64,000 nucleotides of DNA, taken from assembly GCF_021390325.1 (NCBI RefSeq), contig NZ_JAJUWU010000010.1:168361-232360 (forward strand), read 5' to 3'. The notes beneath the pieces are model-generated. The model was not told the origin of the DNA. It searched no databases and saw only the letters and a program-made list of their open reading frames with translations. Shown here in pieces: positions 49,612 through 59,126 of the stretch. The DNA comes from Jiella avicenniae (lineage in GTDB: Bacteria > Pseudomonadota > Alphaproteobacteria > Rhizobiales > Rhizobiaceae). The position numbers and the translations under genes were made by a program. Positions within the stretch are counted from its first letter, which is position 1. Each line of letters opens with the position of its first letter.

Positions 49612-50197
49612 GCCATGGCGAGGGCTGCGTGGAGCCTCCGGCGAGGCCGACGCGGTCGTCTCGTCCCTCTCCCCCGAAGAGGCGGAGGCCGTGCGCAAGG
49701 ATGAAAGCCGCGCCTCTTCCGAAGGACGGAATCCGGCGCGCCCGGCATTTCCCGGTCGTCGAGACGGATCGATCCGTTGCTCGCTATCTCGCCCGGAGGG
49801 ACCAGCCCCATGACTGCCGGTGCGGTGACGTTGTTGCTCGAACCGCTTTGCCGAGCAACGCGGGCGTTTTTCCGGATTGATCTGTCAACCGTCGTTTCGG
49901 AGCCGTTGGTATCGGCCGAAGCGACGGCCGCAGTCCTGCACTGGTCTGTCGGTCGGAGCGCGAACGCCATGTCCGATCATTCATGTGCTGCACTCATGAG
50001 TGCAAGCGATCGGACGCCGATAATCACCGCGGTGTCGGCGACCTACATTCGAGGCGAAGAAAGCCGGAGAGGGCGCCGACGAGATTTGGATGCGGCGGCG
50101 TCGGGGCGGGGTCGTTCCCGTCAACTGCCCGCGGCAGTCGCGCCCCATCCGATATGACGAGCGGCTCTCCGGAGCCATGGACGAAAGGAACGACGAC
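49612..50197. other. intergenic region before the aldo/keto reductase gene
   Basis: 586 bases. No reading frame here has coding-like composition or recognisable similarity; short open frames exist on both strands but I reject them. The feature of note is a perfect 16-base palindrome at 49989-50004. The ribosome site of the reductase is AAGGA near 50185. Confidence 0.45.
49989..50004. promoter_or_regulatory. perfect 16-base palindrome TGCACTCATGAGTGCA
   Basis: A complete palindrome in the otherwise empty stretch upstream of the aldo/keto reductase, framed by a more distant CCGATC/GATCGG pair. Size and symmetry fit a TetR/AcrR-type operator. No such regulator gene is present in the window. Confidence 0.45.
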
Positions 50198-51058
50198 ATG
50201 ATCCTGCAAGAAACCTTTGTTCTGCCGAACGGCGTTGAGATCCCCAAGCTCGGCCTCGGCACCTGGATGATCGACGACGACAAGGTGGGTCAGGCCGTCA
50301 AGGACGCCGTGAAGCTGGGCTACCGGCACATCGATACCGCGCAGGCCTATGCGAACGAACGCGGCGTCGGTGAAGGGATCCGCAGCTGCGGCGTTGCCCG
50401 CGACGAGCTTTTCGTCACCACCAAGCTCGACGCCGGCATCAAGACCTATGACGGCGCGAAACGGGCGATCGACGGCTCGCTGCAGACCCTCGGGCTCGAT
50501 CAGATCGACCTGATGATCATCCACAGCCCGCAGCCCTGGCAGAATTTCGGCGACGAGGACCGCTTCTTCGAGGGCAATCGCCAGGCCTGGCGCGCCTTGG
50601 AAGAGGCTTACGAAGCGGGCAAGCTGCGTGCCATCGGCGTCTCCAACTTCCAGAAGGCCGATCTCGACAATCTCCTCGACGCCGCCTCGGTGAAGCCGAT
50701 GCTCGATCAGGTCCTCGCTCATGTCGGCAACACGCCGTTCGACCTGATCGACTATGCCAAGAGCAAGGGCCTGCTGGTCGAGGCCTATTCGCCGGTCGCG
50801 CACGGCAAGATCCTCAACAATGGCGACGTCGCCGAGCTGGCGGAGAAGTACGGCGTCAGCATTCCGCAATTGTGCATCCGCTACTGCCTTCAGCTCGGCC
50901 TGCTGCCGCTGCCGAAGACGGCCAATCCGGACCACATGCGCGACAATGCCGACGTGGACTTCGAGATCTCCGACGCCGACATGGCGACCCTGAAAGGGAT
51001 CGAGCACGTCGACTATGGCGACGCGGGCGCCTTCCCGGTCTTCGCCGGCAAGATCTGA
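50198..51058 (+). CDS. aldo/keto reductase
   Basis: A 286-residue NADPH-dependent oxidoreductase of the AKR superfamily, TIM-barrel. The catalytic set is recognisable: D and Y in YRHIDTAQAYANERGVG, K in FVTTKLD, and H in LMIIHSPQPW. The cofactor end reads LPKTANPDHMRDNADV, like the 2,5-diketo-gluconate reductase group. ATG 50198 is chosen because AAGGA precedes it at good spacing; ATG 50177 would add seven residues. The substrate is not predictable; such enzymes reduce aldehydes, including methylglyoxal. Followed by a strong hairpin. Confidence 0.92.
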   Translation: MILQETFVLPNGVEIPKLGLGTWMIDDDKVGQAVKDAVKLGYRHIDTAQAYANERGVGEGIRSCGVARDELFVTTKLDAGIKTYDGAKRAIDGSLQTLGLDQIDLMIIHSPQPWQNFGDEDRFFEGNRQAWRALEEAYEAGKLRAIGVSNFQKADLDNLLDAASVKPMLDQVLAHVGNTPFDLIDYAKSKGLLVEAYSPVAHGKILNNGDVAELAEKYGVSIPQLCIRYCLQLGLLPLPKTANPDHMRDNADVDFEISDADMATLKGIEHVDYGDAGAFPVFAGKI

Positions 51059-51075
51059 TCGCCGGCACGAATGCC

Positions 51076-51101
51076 GACCGTCCCGCGCCGCTGGGACGGT
51101 C
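51076..51101 (+). terminator. hairpin after the aldo/keto reductase gene
   Basis: GACCGTCCC and GGGACGGTC form a perfect 9-base stem around an 8-base loop, 18 bases after the stop codon at 51058. There is no T run on the plus strand; probable transcript end. Confidence 0.55.
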
Positions 51102-51253
51102 GAGCCCGCATCGCCGTTCGGTGCGAGCGACGTGACTCGAGACGAGAGAAGACGGCCTCGACCACGCCGCCTGTCGTTTGCGTCGGACGCCCGACCCCGT
51201 CGCGGATCGGCAGACCGCCGCCCGGCCCGCGATGGCCACGAGGAGGCGAACTC

Positions 51254-51520
51254 TTGCTTTCGGTTCTCCCCGGTTTCGTGGACACGATCCGACTTTCGAC
51301 GGATCTGGTGCGAAAGCCGCGAGCGGGAGCTTCTCGGTCTGCCGAGTTTCAGGAGGAGATGGCAGCGCTGGAGCGTCTGCCTTTCACTCTCGCGCGATTA
51401 TACCCGGCGACGCTTCTAGATCTCGGGATTTCGACCCGTCCCGAAGATCGGCAGGTCGTCCTGAAACCGGTGTTTTCGGGCAAGCGCCCCATCACCGGAG
51501 CGCGGATCGTAGGACCGTGA
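51254..51520 (+). CDS. possible small DUF1127-like protein
   Basis: A possible 88-residue protein starting at TTG 51254 with a strong AGGAGG 7-8 bases upstream; ATG 51359 is an internal alternative. The segment LARLYPATLLDLGISTRPED resembles the DUF1127 core pattern (Arg/Leu-rich helix, then L-x-DIG-x-R-x-D), which is common in Hyphomicrobiales small proteins linked to phosphate and stress regulation. The rest is unlike the family and codon use is weaker than in neighbours. A tentative call. Confidence 0.3.
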   Translation: MLSVLPGFVDTIRLSTDLVRKPRAGASRSAEFQEEMAALERLPFTLARLYPATLLDLGISTRPEDRQVVLKPVFSGKRPITGARIVGP

Positions 51521-51576
51521 AAACACCCAACACGTCCAAAGTGTTAGACATTGGTTCGCTGGGACAAAGCATGAAA

Positions 51577-51653
51577 TGGCGCGCCCGAAAGGATTCGAAC
51601 CTCTGACCCCCAGATTCGTAGTCTGGTGCTCTATCCAGCTGAGCTACGGGCGC
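51577..51653 (-). tRNA. tRNA-Arg (anticodon ACG)
   Basis: On the minus strand, GCGCCCG (51653-51647) pairs with CGGGCGC near the 3' end. The D-loop is AGCTCAGCTGGATAGAGC, the anticodon stem-loop CCAGACTACGAATCTGG gives anticodon ACG, and the T-loop GGTTCGAATCC is intact. The 3' CCA is encoded (51579-51577) after discriminator G. The total of 77 bases is normal. It decodes CGU/CGC/CGA after A34 is converted to inosine. Confidence 0.96.
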
Positions 51654-51963
51654 CCTTGAAGCGAGAAACGAGCCGAACGGCTTTCCTCGTTGGCGGGCTA
51701 GGTAGCCGCTCGCGGCGCCGATTGCAAGCACCCTTTCGTCATCGATCTGCAATCTTTCTCGTCGGCGCCCGAAGCGGACCTCTCGGGGTCCGGGTGCCGG
51801 CCCGATGTCCTCTCAGAGGCGCTGCGGCGTGGGCGGTCGGTGCACAGACCCGGAACGCGAAGGATTGACATGGTCCTCCTCGCCGCCGAGACAGGTGACG
51901 CTGAGAAAAACGACGCCGGGCCGATCGAACGAGCGCCGGACCGTGCCCAAAGGGAGGAAATTG
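51654..51963. other. divergent region between tRNA-Arg and the TRAP operon
   Basis: 310 bases. A candidate tRNA promoter is at 51699-51727. The plus-strand side ends in the AGGGAGGAAATTG ribosome site of the TRAP binding protein. No gene seen. Confidence 0.4.
51699..51727 (-). promoter_or_regulatory. candidate tRNA-Arg promoter
   Basis: On the minus strand TTGCAA (51727-51722), a 17-base spacer, then TACCTA (51704-51699), placing transcription start about 40 bases before the mature tRNA. Confidence 0.4.
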
Positions 51964-52926
51964 ATGAACAAGGCCATGATCACCGCGCTGGCGGGCGTCT
52001 TCGCCATCGTCGCCGGGGCGGCGTCCGGCGCCGATGCCGAGGAACGCATCGCCTACAAGTCGGCCAAGAGCGGCACGTCCTACTACCAGATGGGCGTCGA
52101 GCTCGCCAATGCGGTGAAGGCCGGGACGGACGGCGCCGCGATCCTCACCGTCGAGGAAAGCCAGGGCTCGGTGCAGAACGTCATGGAAGCGGCGGCCCGG
52201 CCGGGCAACTACGTCTTCACCGCGCCGCCCGGGCTGGTCTCCTCGGCCGCGGCCGGAACCGGGCCCTTCGAAAAGCGGCCGAATCCGCGCTTTGCCGAGA
52301 TCCGGGCGCTGTTTCCGATCCCGTCGCTGACCATGCATTTCGTCGTCGCCGGCGGCGGCGATGCCAAGACCCTCGCCGATCTCGAGGGAAAGACCATCCT
52401 CCTCGGCAAGGGCAGCTTCGGGGCGACGGAGGGCGAGAAATATCTCGATCTCTTCGGCCTGAAGGACGCGGTGACCGTCGCCGACGCCGAACTCGGCAAC
52501 GCCGCCGACGCCCTGAAGAACGGCCAGATCGACGGCTTCGTCACAGCCGGCTCGTTCCCGGCGCCGAACGTCATCGAGGCGGCGGCAGGCGGGTCGATCG
52601 CGCTCCTTTCCCTCGACGACGGTCAGGTGGAAAAGACCGGCCGCAGCCGCCAGGTGATTCCCGCCGGCACCTATGCCGGGGTCGACGCCGATACGGTGAC
52701 GACCTCGCTGCCGGTCTTCGCCTTTTCCACGACGGCGATGAGCGATGACACCGCCTATCTCCTCACCAAGACCTTCTGGGAGGAAAAGGCCGAGCTGTCC
52801 GGCGAATCGCGCTGGTGGAAGGCCGTCGATCCCGCTCTTCTCGGCGAGGGCGAGGTGAAGCTCCATCCCGGCGCCCTGCGCTATTACGAGGAAGCCGGCG
52901 TGAAGGTCCCCGACGCCCTGAAGTGA
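51964..52926 (+). CDS. TAXI family TRAP transporter solute-binding protein
   Basis: A 320-residue periplasmic protein with a signal peptide (MITALAGVFAIVAGAASGADA). The mature start RIAYKSAKSGTSYYQMGVEL is typical of the TAXI group (a Gly/Ser/Tyr loop that binds the ligand carboxylate), as is DLEGKTILLGKGSFGATEGE. ATG 51964 has AGGGAGGAAATTG directly upstream. It delivers a ligand, usually an organic acid or amino acid, to the fused TRAP permease that follows after a stem-loop. Confidence 0.92.
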   Translation: MNKAMITALAGVFAIVAGAASGADAEERIAYKSAKSGTSYYQMGVELANAVKAGTDGAAILTVEESQGSVQNVMEAAARPGNYVFTAPPGLVSSAAAGTGPFEKRPNPRFAEIRALFPIPSLTMHFVVAGGGDAKTLADLEGKTILLGKGSFGATEGEKYLDLFGLKDAVTVADAELGNAADALKNGQIDGFVTAGSFPAPNVIEAAAGGSIALLSLDDGQVEKTGRSRQVIPAGTYAGVDADTVTTSLPVFAFSTTAMSDDTAYLLTKTFWEEKAELSGESRWWKAVDPALLGEGEVKLHPGALRYYEEAGVKVPDALK

Positions 52927-52934
52927 CGTCGTGA

Positions 52935-52959
52935 GCGGCGGGGCGAAACGTTCCGCCGC
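52935..52959 (+). other. intercistronic stem-loop between TAXI binding protein and TRAP permease
   Basis: GCGGCGG and CCGCCGC pair around an 11-base loop, starting 9 bases after the stop codon. The third such hairpin between a binding protein and its permease in this window. Confidence 0.5.
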
Positions 52960-53083
52960 AAGACGCCGAGGCCGGCCGAAGGGGAGGGGACGACCTCCTC
53001 TTTCCCACCGTTCGGCAGCCGGCCCCGACATCGCGCTGCGGTCGAGCCGCCCGCTGCCGACCCTTTCCTTCCCGGACGATCCC

Positions 53084-54880
53084 ATGAGCCTTTCGACCAC
53101 AGCAGCCGCGGCGCCGGCGCGCCGGCCGCTCCTCTGGCAGGGCCTCGGGCTCGTCTCCATCGGCTTTCATCTCGCGCTGGTCTTTTCCGGCCTCGTTCCG
53201 GCGCTCTTCGCGCGGCCGCTGCACATGGCGCTGGCGCTGCCCTGGCTGTTCGTCTTCGCTTGCCGGTCGCGGCTCCAGGCGCTGACGGGCTGGGTGTTTC
53301 TCCTCGTCGGCGAGTTCGGCTGCCTCTACGTCGCGCTCGATGCCGACGCCCTGTCGGATCAGTACGGCTATCTCGACACGCCGTTCCAGATCGCCGTCGC
53401 GGTTTCGCTGATCGTCGTCGCGCTGGAGGCGGCGCGCCGGGCGATCGGCTGGCCGCTGCCGCTCGTCGCCGCCCTCTGCCTCGCCTACGGGCTGTTCGGC
53501 CAATACGTGCCCGGCGAATACGGCCATCCCGGCTTTCCGCTCGAAAGCTTCCTCGGCACGATGACGATCACCGAGGGCGGGCTCTGGGGCTCGCTGACGG
53601 GGGTCTCTGTCGGCATCGTCGCGATCTTCGTCATTTTAGGCGCCGTTCTGAATGCCGGCGAGGCCGGACAGGGTTTCATGAACCTCGCCGCGGCGGCAGC
53701 CGGCCGACTGAGAGGCGGGGCCGGCAAGGTCTCGGTGCTGTCCTCTGCGATGTTCGGCTCGATCTCGGGCTCGGCCTCGGCCAACGTCGCCTCGACCGGC
53801 GCGGTGACCATCCCGGCGATGAAGCGTCTCGGCTATCCGAAGGCGCTGGCGGGGGCGGTGGAAGCGGTCGCCTCGTCGGGCGGGCAGATCATGCCGCCGC
53901 TGATGGGGGCCGGCGCCTTCGTCATGGTGGAACTCACCGGCACGCCCTACGGCGACATCATCGTCGCGGCGCTGCCGGCGGCGATCCTCTACTTCCTGAC
54001 GGTGTGGATCGGCATCGACCTCTTCGCCCGGCGCTACGATCTCGCCTCCATCGCCGAGGCGGACCGGCCGAAGCCGCGCCTCGTCCTGATCACCACGCTG
54101 TTCTTTCTCGTCCCTTTCAGCGTCCTTCTCTATGCGATGTTCGTCGCGGCGCTGACGCCGCAATATGCCGCCTGCCTCGCCATCCTTGCGGCGGCGCTGC
54201 TCCTGTTCTTCGATGCCGCCTTCAGCTTTTCGGTTCGGCGCTTCGTCGATCGCGCCGGCACGGCGGCGTTGGAGGCCGGGCGCCAGATCGCGGTGATCGC
54301 CGCCATCATCATCTGCGCTTCGATCGTCGTCGGCGTTCTCGGCATGACCGGGCTCGGGGTGAAAGTCACCTCGGCGATCCTGGCGCTCGCCGGCGAATCG
54401 CTCGTGCCGGCGCTGCTCCTGACCGCGCTCGCCTGCATCCTGCTCGGCATGGAGGTGCCGACGACGGCCGCCTACGTCATCTGCGTGACGGTCGCCGGGC
54501 CGGCGCTGCAACGCCTCGGCATCGAGCCGCTGCTCGCCCATCTCTTCGTCTTCTGGTTCGCGCTTTTGTCGACGATCACGCCGCCGGTCTGCGGGGCGGT
54601 GTTCATCGCCGCCGGCATGGCCGGCGAGAACTGGCTGAAGGTCGCCGGCTCGGCGATGCGGCTCGGCGTCGGTCTCTACGTCATCCCGCTGGCGATGATC
54701 TTCAATCCGGCGATCATCCACCTCGCCGACCGCCCGGCCGCGGCCGGCGCGGCCTTCGTTCAGATCGCCGTCGGCCTGTGGCTGCTGTCCTACGGCCTGG
54801 TCTCGACCGCCGGGCCGGCGAAGCGTGTCGTTCTCGGCGGCCTCGGCCTGACGGTTTGCCTGCTGCCGTCGCCGCTTTAA
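53084..54880 (+). CDS. TRAP transporter fused permease (small plus large membrane subunits)
   Basis: A 598-residue secondary transporter. The first ~170 residues (four membrane helices) correspond to the small DctQ-like subunit and the rest to the large DctM-like subunit with about 12 helices. The DctM signature [40 protein letters not shown] and [18 protein letters not shown] is intact, with the second copy [13 protein letters not shown]. Driven by an ion gradient, often Na+. The start at ATG 53084 has a weak ribosome site. Confidence 0.92.
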   Translation: MSLSTTAAAAPARRPLLWQGLGLVSIGFHLALVFSGLVPALFARPLHMALALPWLFVFACRSRLQALTGWVFLLVGEFGCLYVALDADALSDQYGYLDTPFQIAVAVSLIVVALEAARRAIGWPLPLVAALCLAYGLFGQYVPGEYGHPGFPLESFLGTMTITEGGLWGSLTGVSVGIVAIFVILGAVLNAGEAGQGFMNLAAAAAGRLRGGAGKVSVLSSAMFGSISGSASANVASTGAVTIPAMKRLGYPKALAGAVEAVASSGGQIMPPLMGAGAFVMVELTGTPYGDIIVAALPAAILYFLTVWIGIDLFARRYDLASIAEADRPKPRLVLITTLFFLVPFSVLLYAMFVAALTPQYAACLAILAAALLLFFDAAFSFSVRRFVDRAGTAALEAGRQIAVIAAIIICASIVVGVLGMTGLGVKVTSAILALAGESLVPALLLTALACILLGMEVPTTAAYVICVTVAGPALQRLGIEPLLAHLFVFWFALLSTITPPVCGAVFIAAGMAGENWLKVAGSAMRLGVGLYVIPLAMIFNPAIIHLADRPAAAGAAFVQIAVGLWLLSYGLVSTAGPAKRVVLGGLGLTVCLLPSPL

Positions 54881-54968
54881 GCTCGGGGATGGTATCAAGG
54901 GAACGGAAAGTTCGCGTTCGACCGCGCCGGGCTCGCCCCGCGCGAAGGCCCGTTGTGAAGGAAAGCCA

Positions 54969-56090
54969 ATGACGACCGACAGCCGATGGGCCATCGGCCT
55001 GATGACCGGAACGGTGCTCGACGGCCACATCGACGTCGCCGCGATCCGCACCGACGGCGAGACGATCGAAGAGTTCGGGCCCTATGAGCTCGTCGCCTAC
55101 GAGGCGGCCGTCACGCCGCTGATCGAGGCGGCGGTGAAGGACGCGCTCGACTGGCAGTTCGAGGGCGACGAGCCGGCGAGTTTCGCGGCCGCCGAAAGGC
55201 GCCTGAGCGAGGCGCAGGCCGAAGCGGTCGCCGGCTTCTGCGAGCGCCACGGGCTATCCCGCCGCGACGTCGCGGCCGTCGGCTTCCACGGCCAGACGGT
55301 CCTGCACCGCCCGCCCGAGCCGGGCGTTCCGGGCCGCACGCGCCAGCTCGGCGACGGGGCGCTGATGGCGCGGATGCTCGGGATCACCGTCGTCCACGAC
55401 TTCCGCTCGGCGGACGTTGCGGCCGGCGGGCAGGGGGCACCGCTCTCGCCGATCTATCACCGGGCGATGCTGGAGCGGATCGGGGCCGGGACCGAGACGG
55501 CGATCCTCAATCTCGGCGGCGTCGCCAATCTCACTTATTGCGACGGCGAGACGCTGATCGCCTTCGACACCGGGCCGGCCAACGCGCCGATCAACGACTG
55601 GATCAAGGCCCATGGGGCCGGCGCGATGGACCGGGACGGGCGGCTGGCTTTCGCCGGCACGGTCGACGAGGTCCGGCTGGCGCGGCTGCTCGACCATCCC
55701 TGGCTGGCGAGGCCCTATCCGAAGTCGCTCGATCGCTTCAGCTTCAAGATGGCGATGGCCGAGGGGCTGTCGCTAGAGGACGGGGCCGCGACCCTGACGG
55801 CGTTCACCGCCGGGGCGGTCGGCCGGGCGCTCGACCTCCTGCCGTCGCGGCCCGAGCGGCTGGTCGTCTGTGGCGGCGGCCGGCACAATCCCGCGATCAT
55901 GGCGGCGATCGAAGCGCGCGCCGGCGCCGCCGTGGTCGATGCCGACGCCGTCGGCCTGAGGGGCGATGCCGTCGAGGCCGAGTGTTTCGCCCATCTGGCG
56001 ATGCGCCGGCTCGCCGATCTGCCGATCAGCTTTCCGCTGACGACGGGCGTGCCGCGGCCGATGACCGGCGGTGTCGTCAATCGTTCTTGA
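54969..56090 (+). CDS. anmK: anhydro-N-acetylmuramic acid kinase, divergent form
   Basis: A 373-residue kinase of the AnmK family, which opens and phosphorylates 1,6-anhydro-MurNAc during cell-wall recycling. The N-terminal nucleotide motif reads [17 protein letters not shown], where classical AnmK has GxMSGTSxDGx[38 protein letters not shown] and [17 protein letters not shown] match the family. It begins 88 bases after the TRAP permease on the same strand, so it may be co-transcribed with it. The altered motif may reflect a related sugar substrate. Confidence 0.87.
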   Translation: MTTDSRWAIGLMTGTVLDGHIDVAAIRTDGETIEEFGPYELVAYEAAVTPLIEAAVKDALDWQFEGDEPASFAAAERRLSEAQAEAVAGFCERHGLSRRDVAAVGFHGQTVLHRPPEPGVPGRTRQLGDGALMARMLGITVVHDFRSADVAAGGQGAPLSPIYHRAMLERIGAGTETAILNLGGVANLTYCDGETLIAFDTGPANAPINDWIKAHGAGAMDRDGRLAFAGTVDEVRLARLLDHPWLARPYPKSLDRFSFKMAMAEGLSLEDGAATLTAFTAGAVGRALDLLPSRPERLVVCGGGRHNPAIMAAIEARAGAAVVDADAVGLRGDAVEAECFAHLAMRRLADLPISFPLTTGVPRPMTGGVVNRS

Positions 56091-56191
56091 AGAGCCGGAA
56101 TCGGCGCGGCAGGGCAGAGGGGGGTGAGGCCGCAGGGCGGCTAACGATCAGGAAAGGGGGAGGCCCCCACCCGGTGACGACCCCCTGCCGA

Positions 56192-56662
56192 TCAGAACAG
56201 GCTCGTGGGCCCGCCGTTGTCCGACACGGTGTCGCTGAGGACCTGGCCGAGGAAGTTCGCGTCCTTACCGCCGGTGGGCGTGGTGCGGGAGATGAAGTCG
56301 AAGACCCTGCCGTCCTTCAGGCCGTAGTCGGCGATGCGCTCGACGCGGCTGTCCTTGTCGAAATAGACGGCGAGGATGCGCTGATCGACGAGCCGGGGCT
56401 GCAGGAAGGCGACGGGCCGCACGCGCTTCTGCGAGATGTAGTAGAACACCTCGTTGTCGAAGGTCGCCTTGGTGGAGGGCGAGCCGAGGGCGAGCAGCAC
56501 CTGTTCCTTGGACGAGCCGGGCGGCACGAGCTCGAGCGACTTCGGATCGACGATGTAGCCCTGATTGAGGACTTCCTGGGTCGTGCAGGCCGACAGGGTC
56601 GAAACGGAAAGCACCGCCGCCCCGAGGGCGAAAGCCAGCGTCAGGCGAGTCTTCTTGGGCAC
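56192..56662 (-). CDS. bamE: outer membrane assembly lipoprotein BamE
   Basis: A 156-residue lipoprotein. The start is GTG 56662 with GGGAG upstream; ATG options further upstream lie outside the signal peptide. The lipobox LSAC places the lipidated cysteine at C26. The SmpA/OmlA fold shows as QGYIVDPKSLELVPPGSSKE and VLLALGSPSTKATFDNEVFYY. BamE helps the BAM complex insert outer-membrane proteins. It is divergent from the chaperone gene at 56845, the usual order in Hyphomicrobiales. Confidence 0.9.
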   Translation of the reverse strand: MPKKTRLTLAFALGAAVLSVSTLSACTTQEVLNQGYIVDPKSLELVPPGSSKEQVLLALGSPSTKATFDNEVFYYISQKRVRPVAFLQPRLVDQRILAVYFDKDSRVERIADYGLKDGRVFDFISRTTPTGGKDANFLGQVLSDTVSDNGGPTSLF

Positions 56663-56844
56663 GCTTTGTCTTCTCCCGGTCCAGCCGAACGATCGTTTCC
56701 TTGAATGCCCGTCTTCCGCGGCCATATCGAGGCGGCAGCCGCGCCACACGCCTTCGAGGCGTTGGTAATCCACCTCGCGCGCCGTTGCAATCGCGCCGAA
56801 GCTGTGGCACCGCCTCGGCCCGGGCGACCAACTGCGGATCGACA

Positions 56845-57363
56845 ATGTTTCATCGTTGGAGGATCGCACGCCGCAATCGCGCGATCGTCGAGGATTTGTA
56901 TCAGAGCCTGGTGGCAGAGACCCGCCAGCCGAAGCTCTACGAGCACTGCGGCATCGCCGATACGTTTTCGGGGCGGTTCGAGGCGCTGGCGATCCACGTC
57001 TTCCTGTTCCTGCGCCGTTGCCGCGGCGAGGCGCGGCTGGAGCCGGTCGCCCAGGAGGTGGTCGACCGCTTCGTCACCGACGTCGACACCTCGATCCGCG
57101 AACTCGGGGTCGGCGATCAGTCGGTGCCCAAACGCATGCGCAAGCTGGCGGGTGTCTTCTACGAGCGGGTGCGGGTCTATGACGCGGCCTTCGCCGCCGC
57201 GGATCCTGCCGCGGCCCTCGCAGCCGCGCTGAAAGGCCGTGCCGTGGGGGACGATGCCGATGCGGCGGCGGTGCTCGCGACCTACATGCAGGAGACGGCC
57301 GATCGGCTGGAAGCGGTTTCGGCCGACGACATCCTGTCGGGCACCCTCAGCTTCGGCGCTTGA
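56845..57363 (+). CDS. ubiquinol-cytochrome c chaperone family protein
   Basis: A 172-residue protein of the CBP3/UPF0174 type, the bacterial relative of mitochondrial assembly factors for the cytochrome bc1 complex. The segment VEDLYQSLVAETRQPKLYEH and the Asp/Val-rich DRFVTDVDTSIRELGVGDQSVP are typical. ATG 56845 gives the expected N-terminus. Followed after 17 bases by the DUF177 gene. Confidence 0.87.
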   Translation: MFHRWRIARRNRAIVEDLYQSLVAETRQPKLYEHCGIADTFSGRFEALAIHVFLFLRRCRGEARLEPVAQEVVDRFVTDVDTSIRELGVGDQSVPKRMRKLAGVFYERVRVYDAAFAAADPAAALAAALKGRAVGDDADAAAVLATYMQETADRLEAVSADDILSGTLSFGA

Positions 57364-57380
57364 ATTTCGGAGATTGAATC

Positions 57381-57959
57381 ATGGACGGGGACCAGACGTC
57401 GCCGCTTCGTCTGTCGCTGCAGGTCGCGTCCCTTTCGCGGGACGGCGGGCAAATCGCCTATGCGGCGAGCGAGATCGAGTGCGCGAAGGCCGCCGAGGCG
57501 CTGGGCATCGACAGCGTCGCTTCCATCCGCGCCGACCTCGTGGCTCGGCCCTTCCGCAAGGACGGCGCGCGCGTTTCCGGACGGCTGCGTGCCGTCGTCG
57601 TCCAGAAGAGCGTCGTGTCGCTGGAGCCGGTGGAGCAGACGATCGACGAGGAGTTCGAGGCCACCTACGTCAGGGGCGGCCGCCGCACGGTCGATCCGTC
57701 GATCGACGCGGCCGGCGAGATCTTCGTCGATCCCGAGGCCGACGATCCGCCGGAGACCTTTTCGGGCGATCGGATCGATCTCGGCGAGCGCCTGTTCGAA
57801 ACGCTGACGCTGGCGCTCGATCCCTATCCCCGCCGCCCAGGGGAAGGTTATGGCGGGCAGACCGCCGAAGAGGCGCCGGACGAAGACGAGGACACCGTGG
57901 TCTCGCCCTTCGCGGCGCTGGCGAAATTCACGCCGAGCAGGGGCGATGGCGAGGATTGA
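57381..57959 (+). CDS. DUF177/YceD family protein
   Basis: A 192-residue acidic protein of the YceD family. Members next to plsX and rpmF are needed for normal 23S rRNA levels in some bacteria and plants. The motif DPFYPRRPG-like (LTLALDPYPRRPGEGY) near residue 145 and acidic tail (EEAPDEDEDTVVSPF) are typical. The gene is followed by plsX, so it belongs to the fatty-acid/phospholipid block. GGAG ribosome site at the start. Confidence 0.87.
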   Translation: MDGDQTSPLRLSLQVASLSRDGGQIAYAASEIECAKAAEALGIDSVASIRADLVARPFRKDGARVSGRLRAVVVQKSVVSLEPVEQTIDEEFEATYVRGGRRTVDPSIDAAGEIFVDPEADDPPETFSGDRIDLGERLFETLTLALDPYPRRPGEGYGGQTAEEAPDEDEDTVVSPFAALAKFTPSRGDGED

Positions 57960-58052
57960 GGCCACATGGCCGGTTGTAAGTGGGCGCGAATTCGATATTT
58001 TCGCGCCGCGCCGGCAGGCTCTGGGGCGCCGGCGAAAAGAAGCGAGAACGCG

Positions 58053-59126
58053 TTGACCTCAACATCCGGCATTACGATTTCGCTCGACGCCATGGGTGGC
58101 GATCACGGGCCAGAGGTGGTGGTGGCGGGCGCGGCCCTGGCGCTCGAACGCCGGCCGGACACGCGCTTCATCCTCTATGGCGAACAGGCGGCGGTCGAGC
58201 CGGTGCTGGAGCGCTTCCCCCAGCTCCGCGCGGCCTCGACCTTCCACCACTGCGATTTTTCCGTCCGCATGGACGACAAGCCGTCCCAGGCGCTGCGGCA
58301 GGGCCGCTACAAGTCGTCGATGTGGCGAACGATCGATGCCGTGAAGACCGGCGAGGCCGACGTCGCCGTCTCGGCCGGCAACACCGGCGCTCTGATGGCG
58401 ATGGCGAAGTTCTGCCTGCGCACCATGGCCAATATCGAGCGGCCGGCGATCGCGGCGATCTGGCCCACCCTCAAGGGCGAGAGCATCGTCCTCGACGTCG
58501 GCGCGACGATCGGAGCCGACGCCCAGCAGCTCATCGACTTCTCGATGATGGGCGGTGCCATGGCGCGGACGCTGTTCGGCCTCGAGCGCCCGACCGTCGG
58601 CCTCCTCAACATCGGCGTCGAGGAGGTGAAGGGCCAGGACGAGATCCGCGAGGCGGGCCGGCTCCTGAAGGAGACGCCGCTGCCGGGCATCGACTATCAC
58701 GGCTTCGTCGAGGGCGACGATCTCGGCCAGGGCACCGTGGACGTCGTCGTCACCGAAGGCTTCACCGGCAACATCGCTCTGAAGACAGCCGAGGGCACCG
58801 CCCGGCAGATCGCCGCCTATCTTCGCGCCGCCATGTCGCGGACATGGCTCGCCCGCGCCGGTTACGTCCTGGCCAAGAGCGCCTTCGACCGGCTGCGCGA
58901 CAAGATGGACCCGCGCAAGGTCAATGGCGGCGTCTTCCTCGGGCTCAACGGCATCGTCATCAAGAGCCACGGCGGCGCCGACGCCGAGGGAATTGCCGCG
59001 GCTCTCGACCTCGCCCACACCATGGCGCGCACGGGGCTTCGCGAAAAGATCGAGGCCGACCTCGCCAGCTATCATCGCCGCATTTCCGAGGAGGCGGCGA
59101 GCGTTTCCGAAAGCATCGTTCCATGA
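58053..59126 (+). CDS. plsX: phosphate acyltransferase PlsX
   Basis: A 357-residue enzyme that makes acyl-phosphate from acyl-ACP for phospholipid synthesis. The protein starts [20 protein letters not shown], with [16 protein letters not shown] as the family opening and later [21 protein letters not shown] start at 58053 gives normal length. The in-frame ATG 57966 would add 29 residues, but that stretch has only about two-thirds G/C third positions, unlike the gene itself, so it looks non-coding. The stop overlaps fabH by 4 bases. Confidence 0.85.
   Translation: MTSTSGITISLDAMGGDHGPEVVVAGAALALERRPDTRFILYGEQAAVEPVLERFPQLRAASTFHHCDFSVRMDDKPSQALRQGRYKSSMWRTIDAVKTGEADVAVSAGNTGALMAMAKFCLRTMANIERPAIAAIWPTLKGESIVLDVGATIGADAQQLIDFSMMGGAMARTLFGLERPTVGLLNIGVEEVKGQDEIREAGRLLKETPLPGIDYHGFVEGDDLGQGTVDVVVTEGFTGNIALKTAEGTARQIAAYLRAAMSRTWLARAGYVLAKSAFDRLRDKMDPRKVNGGVFLGLNGIVIKSHGGADAEGIAAALDLAHTMARTGLREKIEADLASYHRRISEEAASVSESIVP

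Larger units (their letters stand above)
51059..51576. other. intergenic region between aldo/keto reductase and tRNA-Arg
   Basis: 518 bases. It contains the hairpin at 51076-51101 and a possible small gene at 51254-51520. The rest shows nothing I recognise. Confidence 0.4.
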
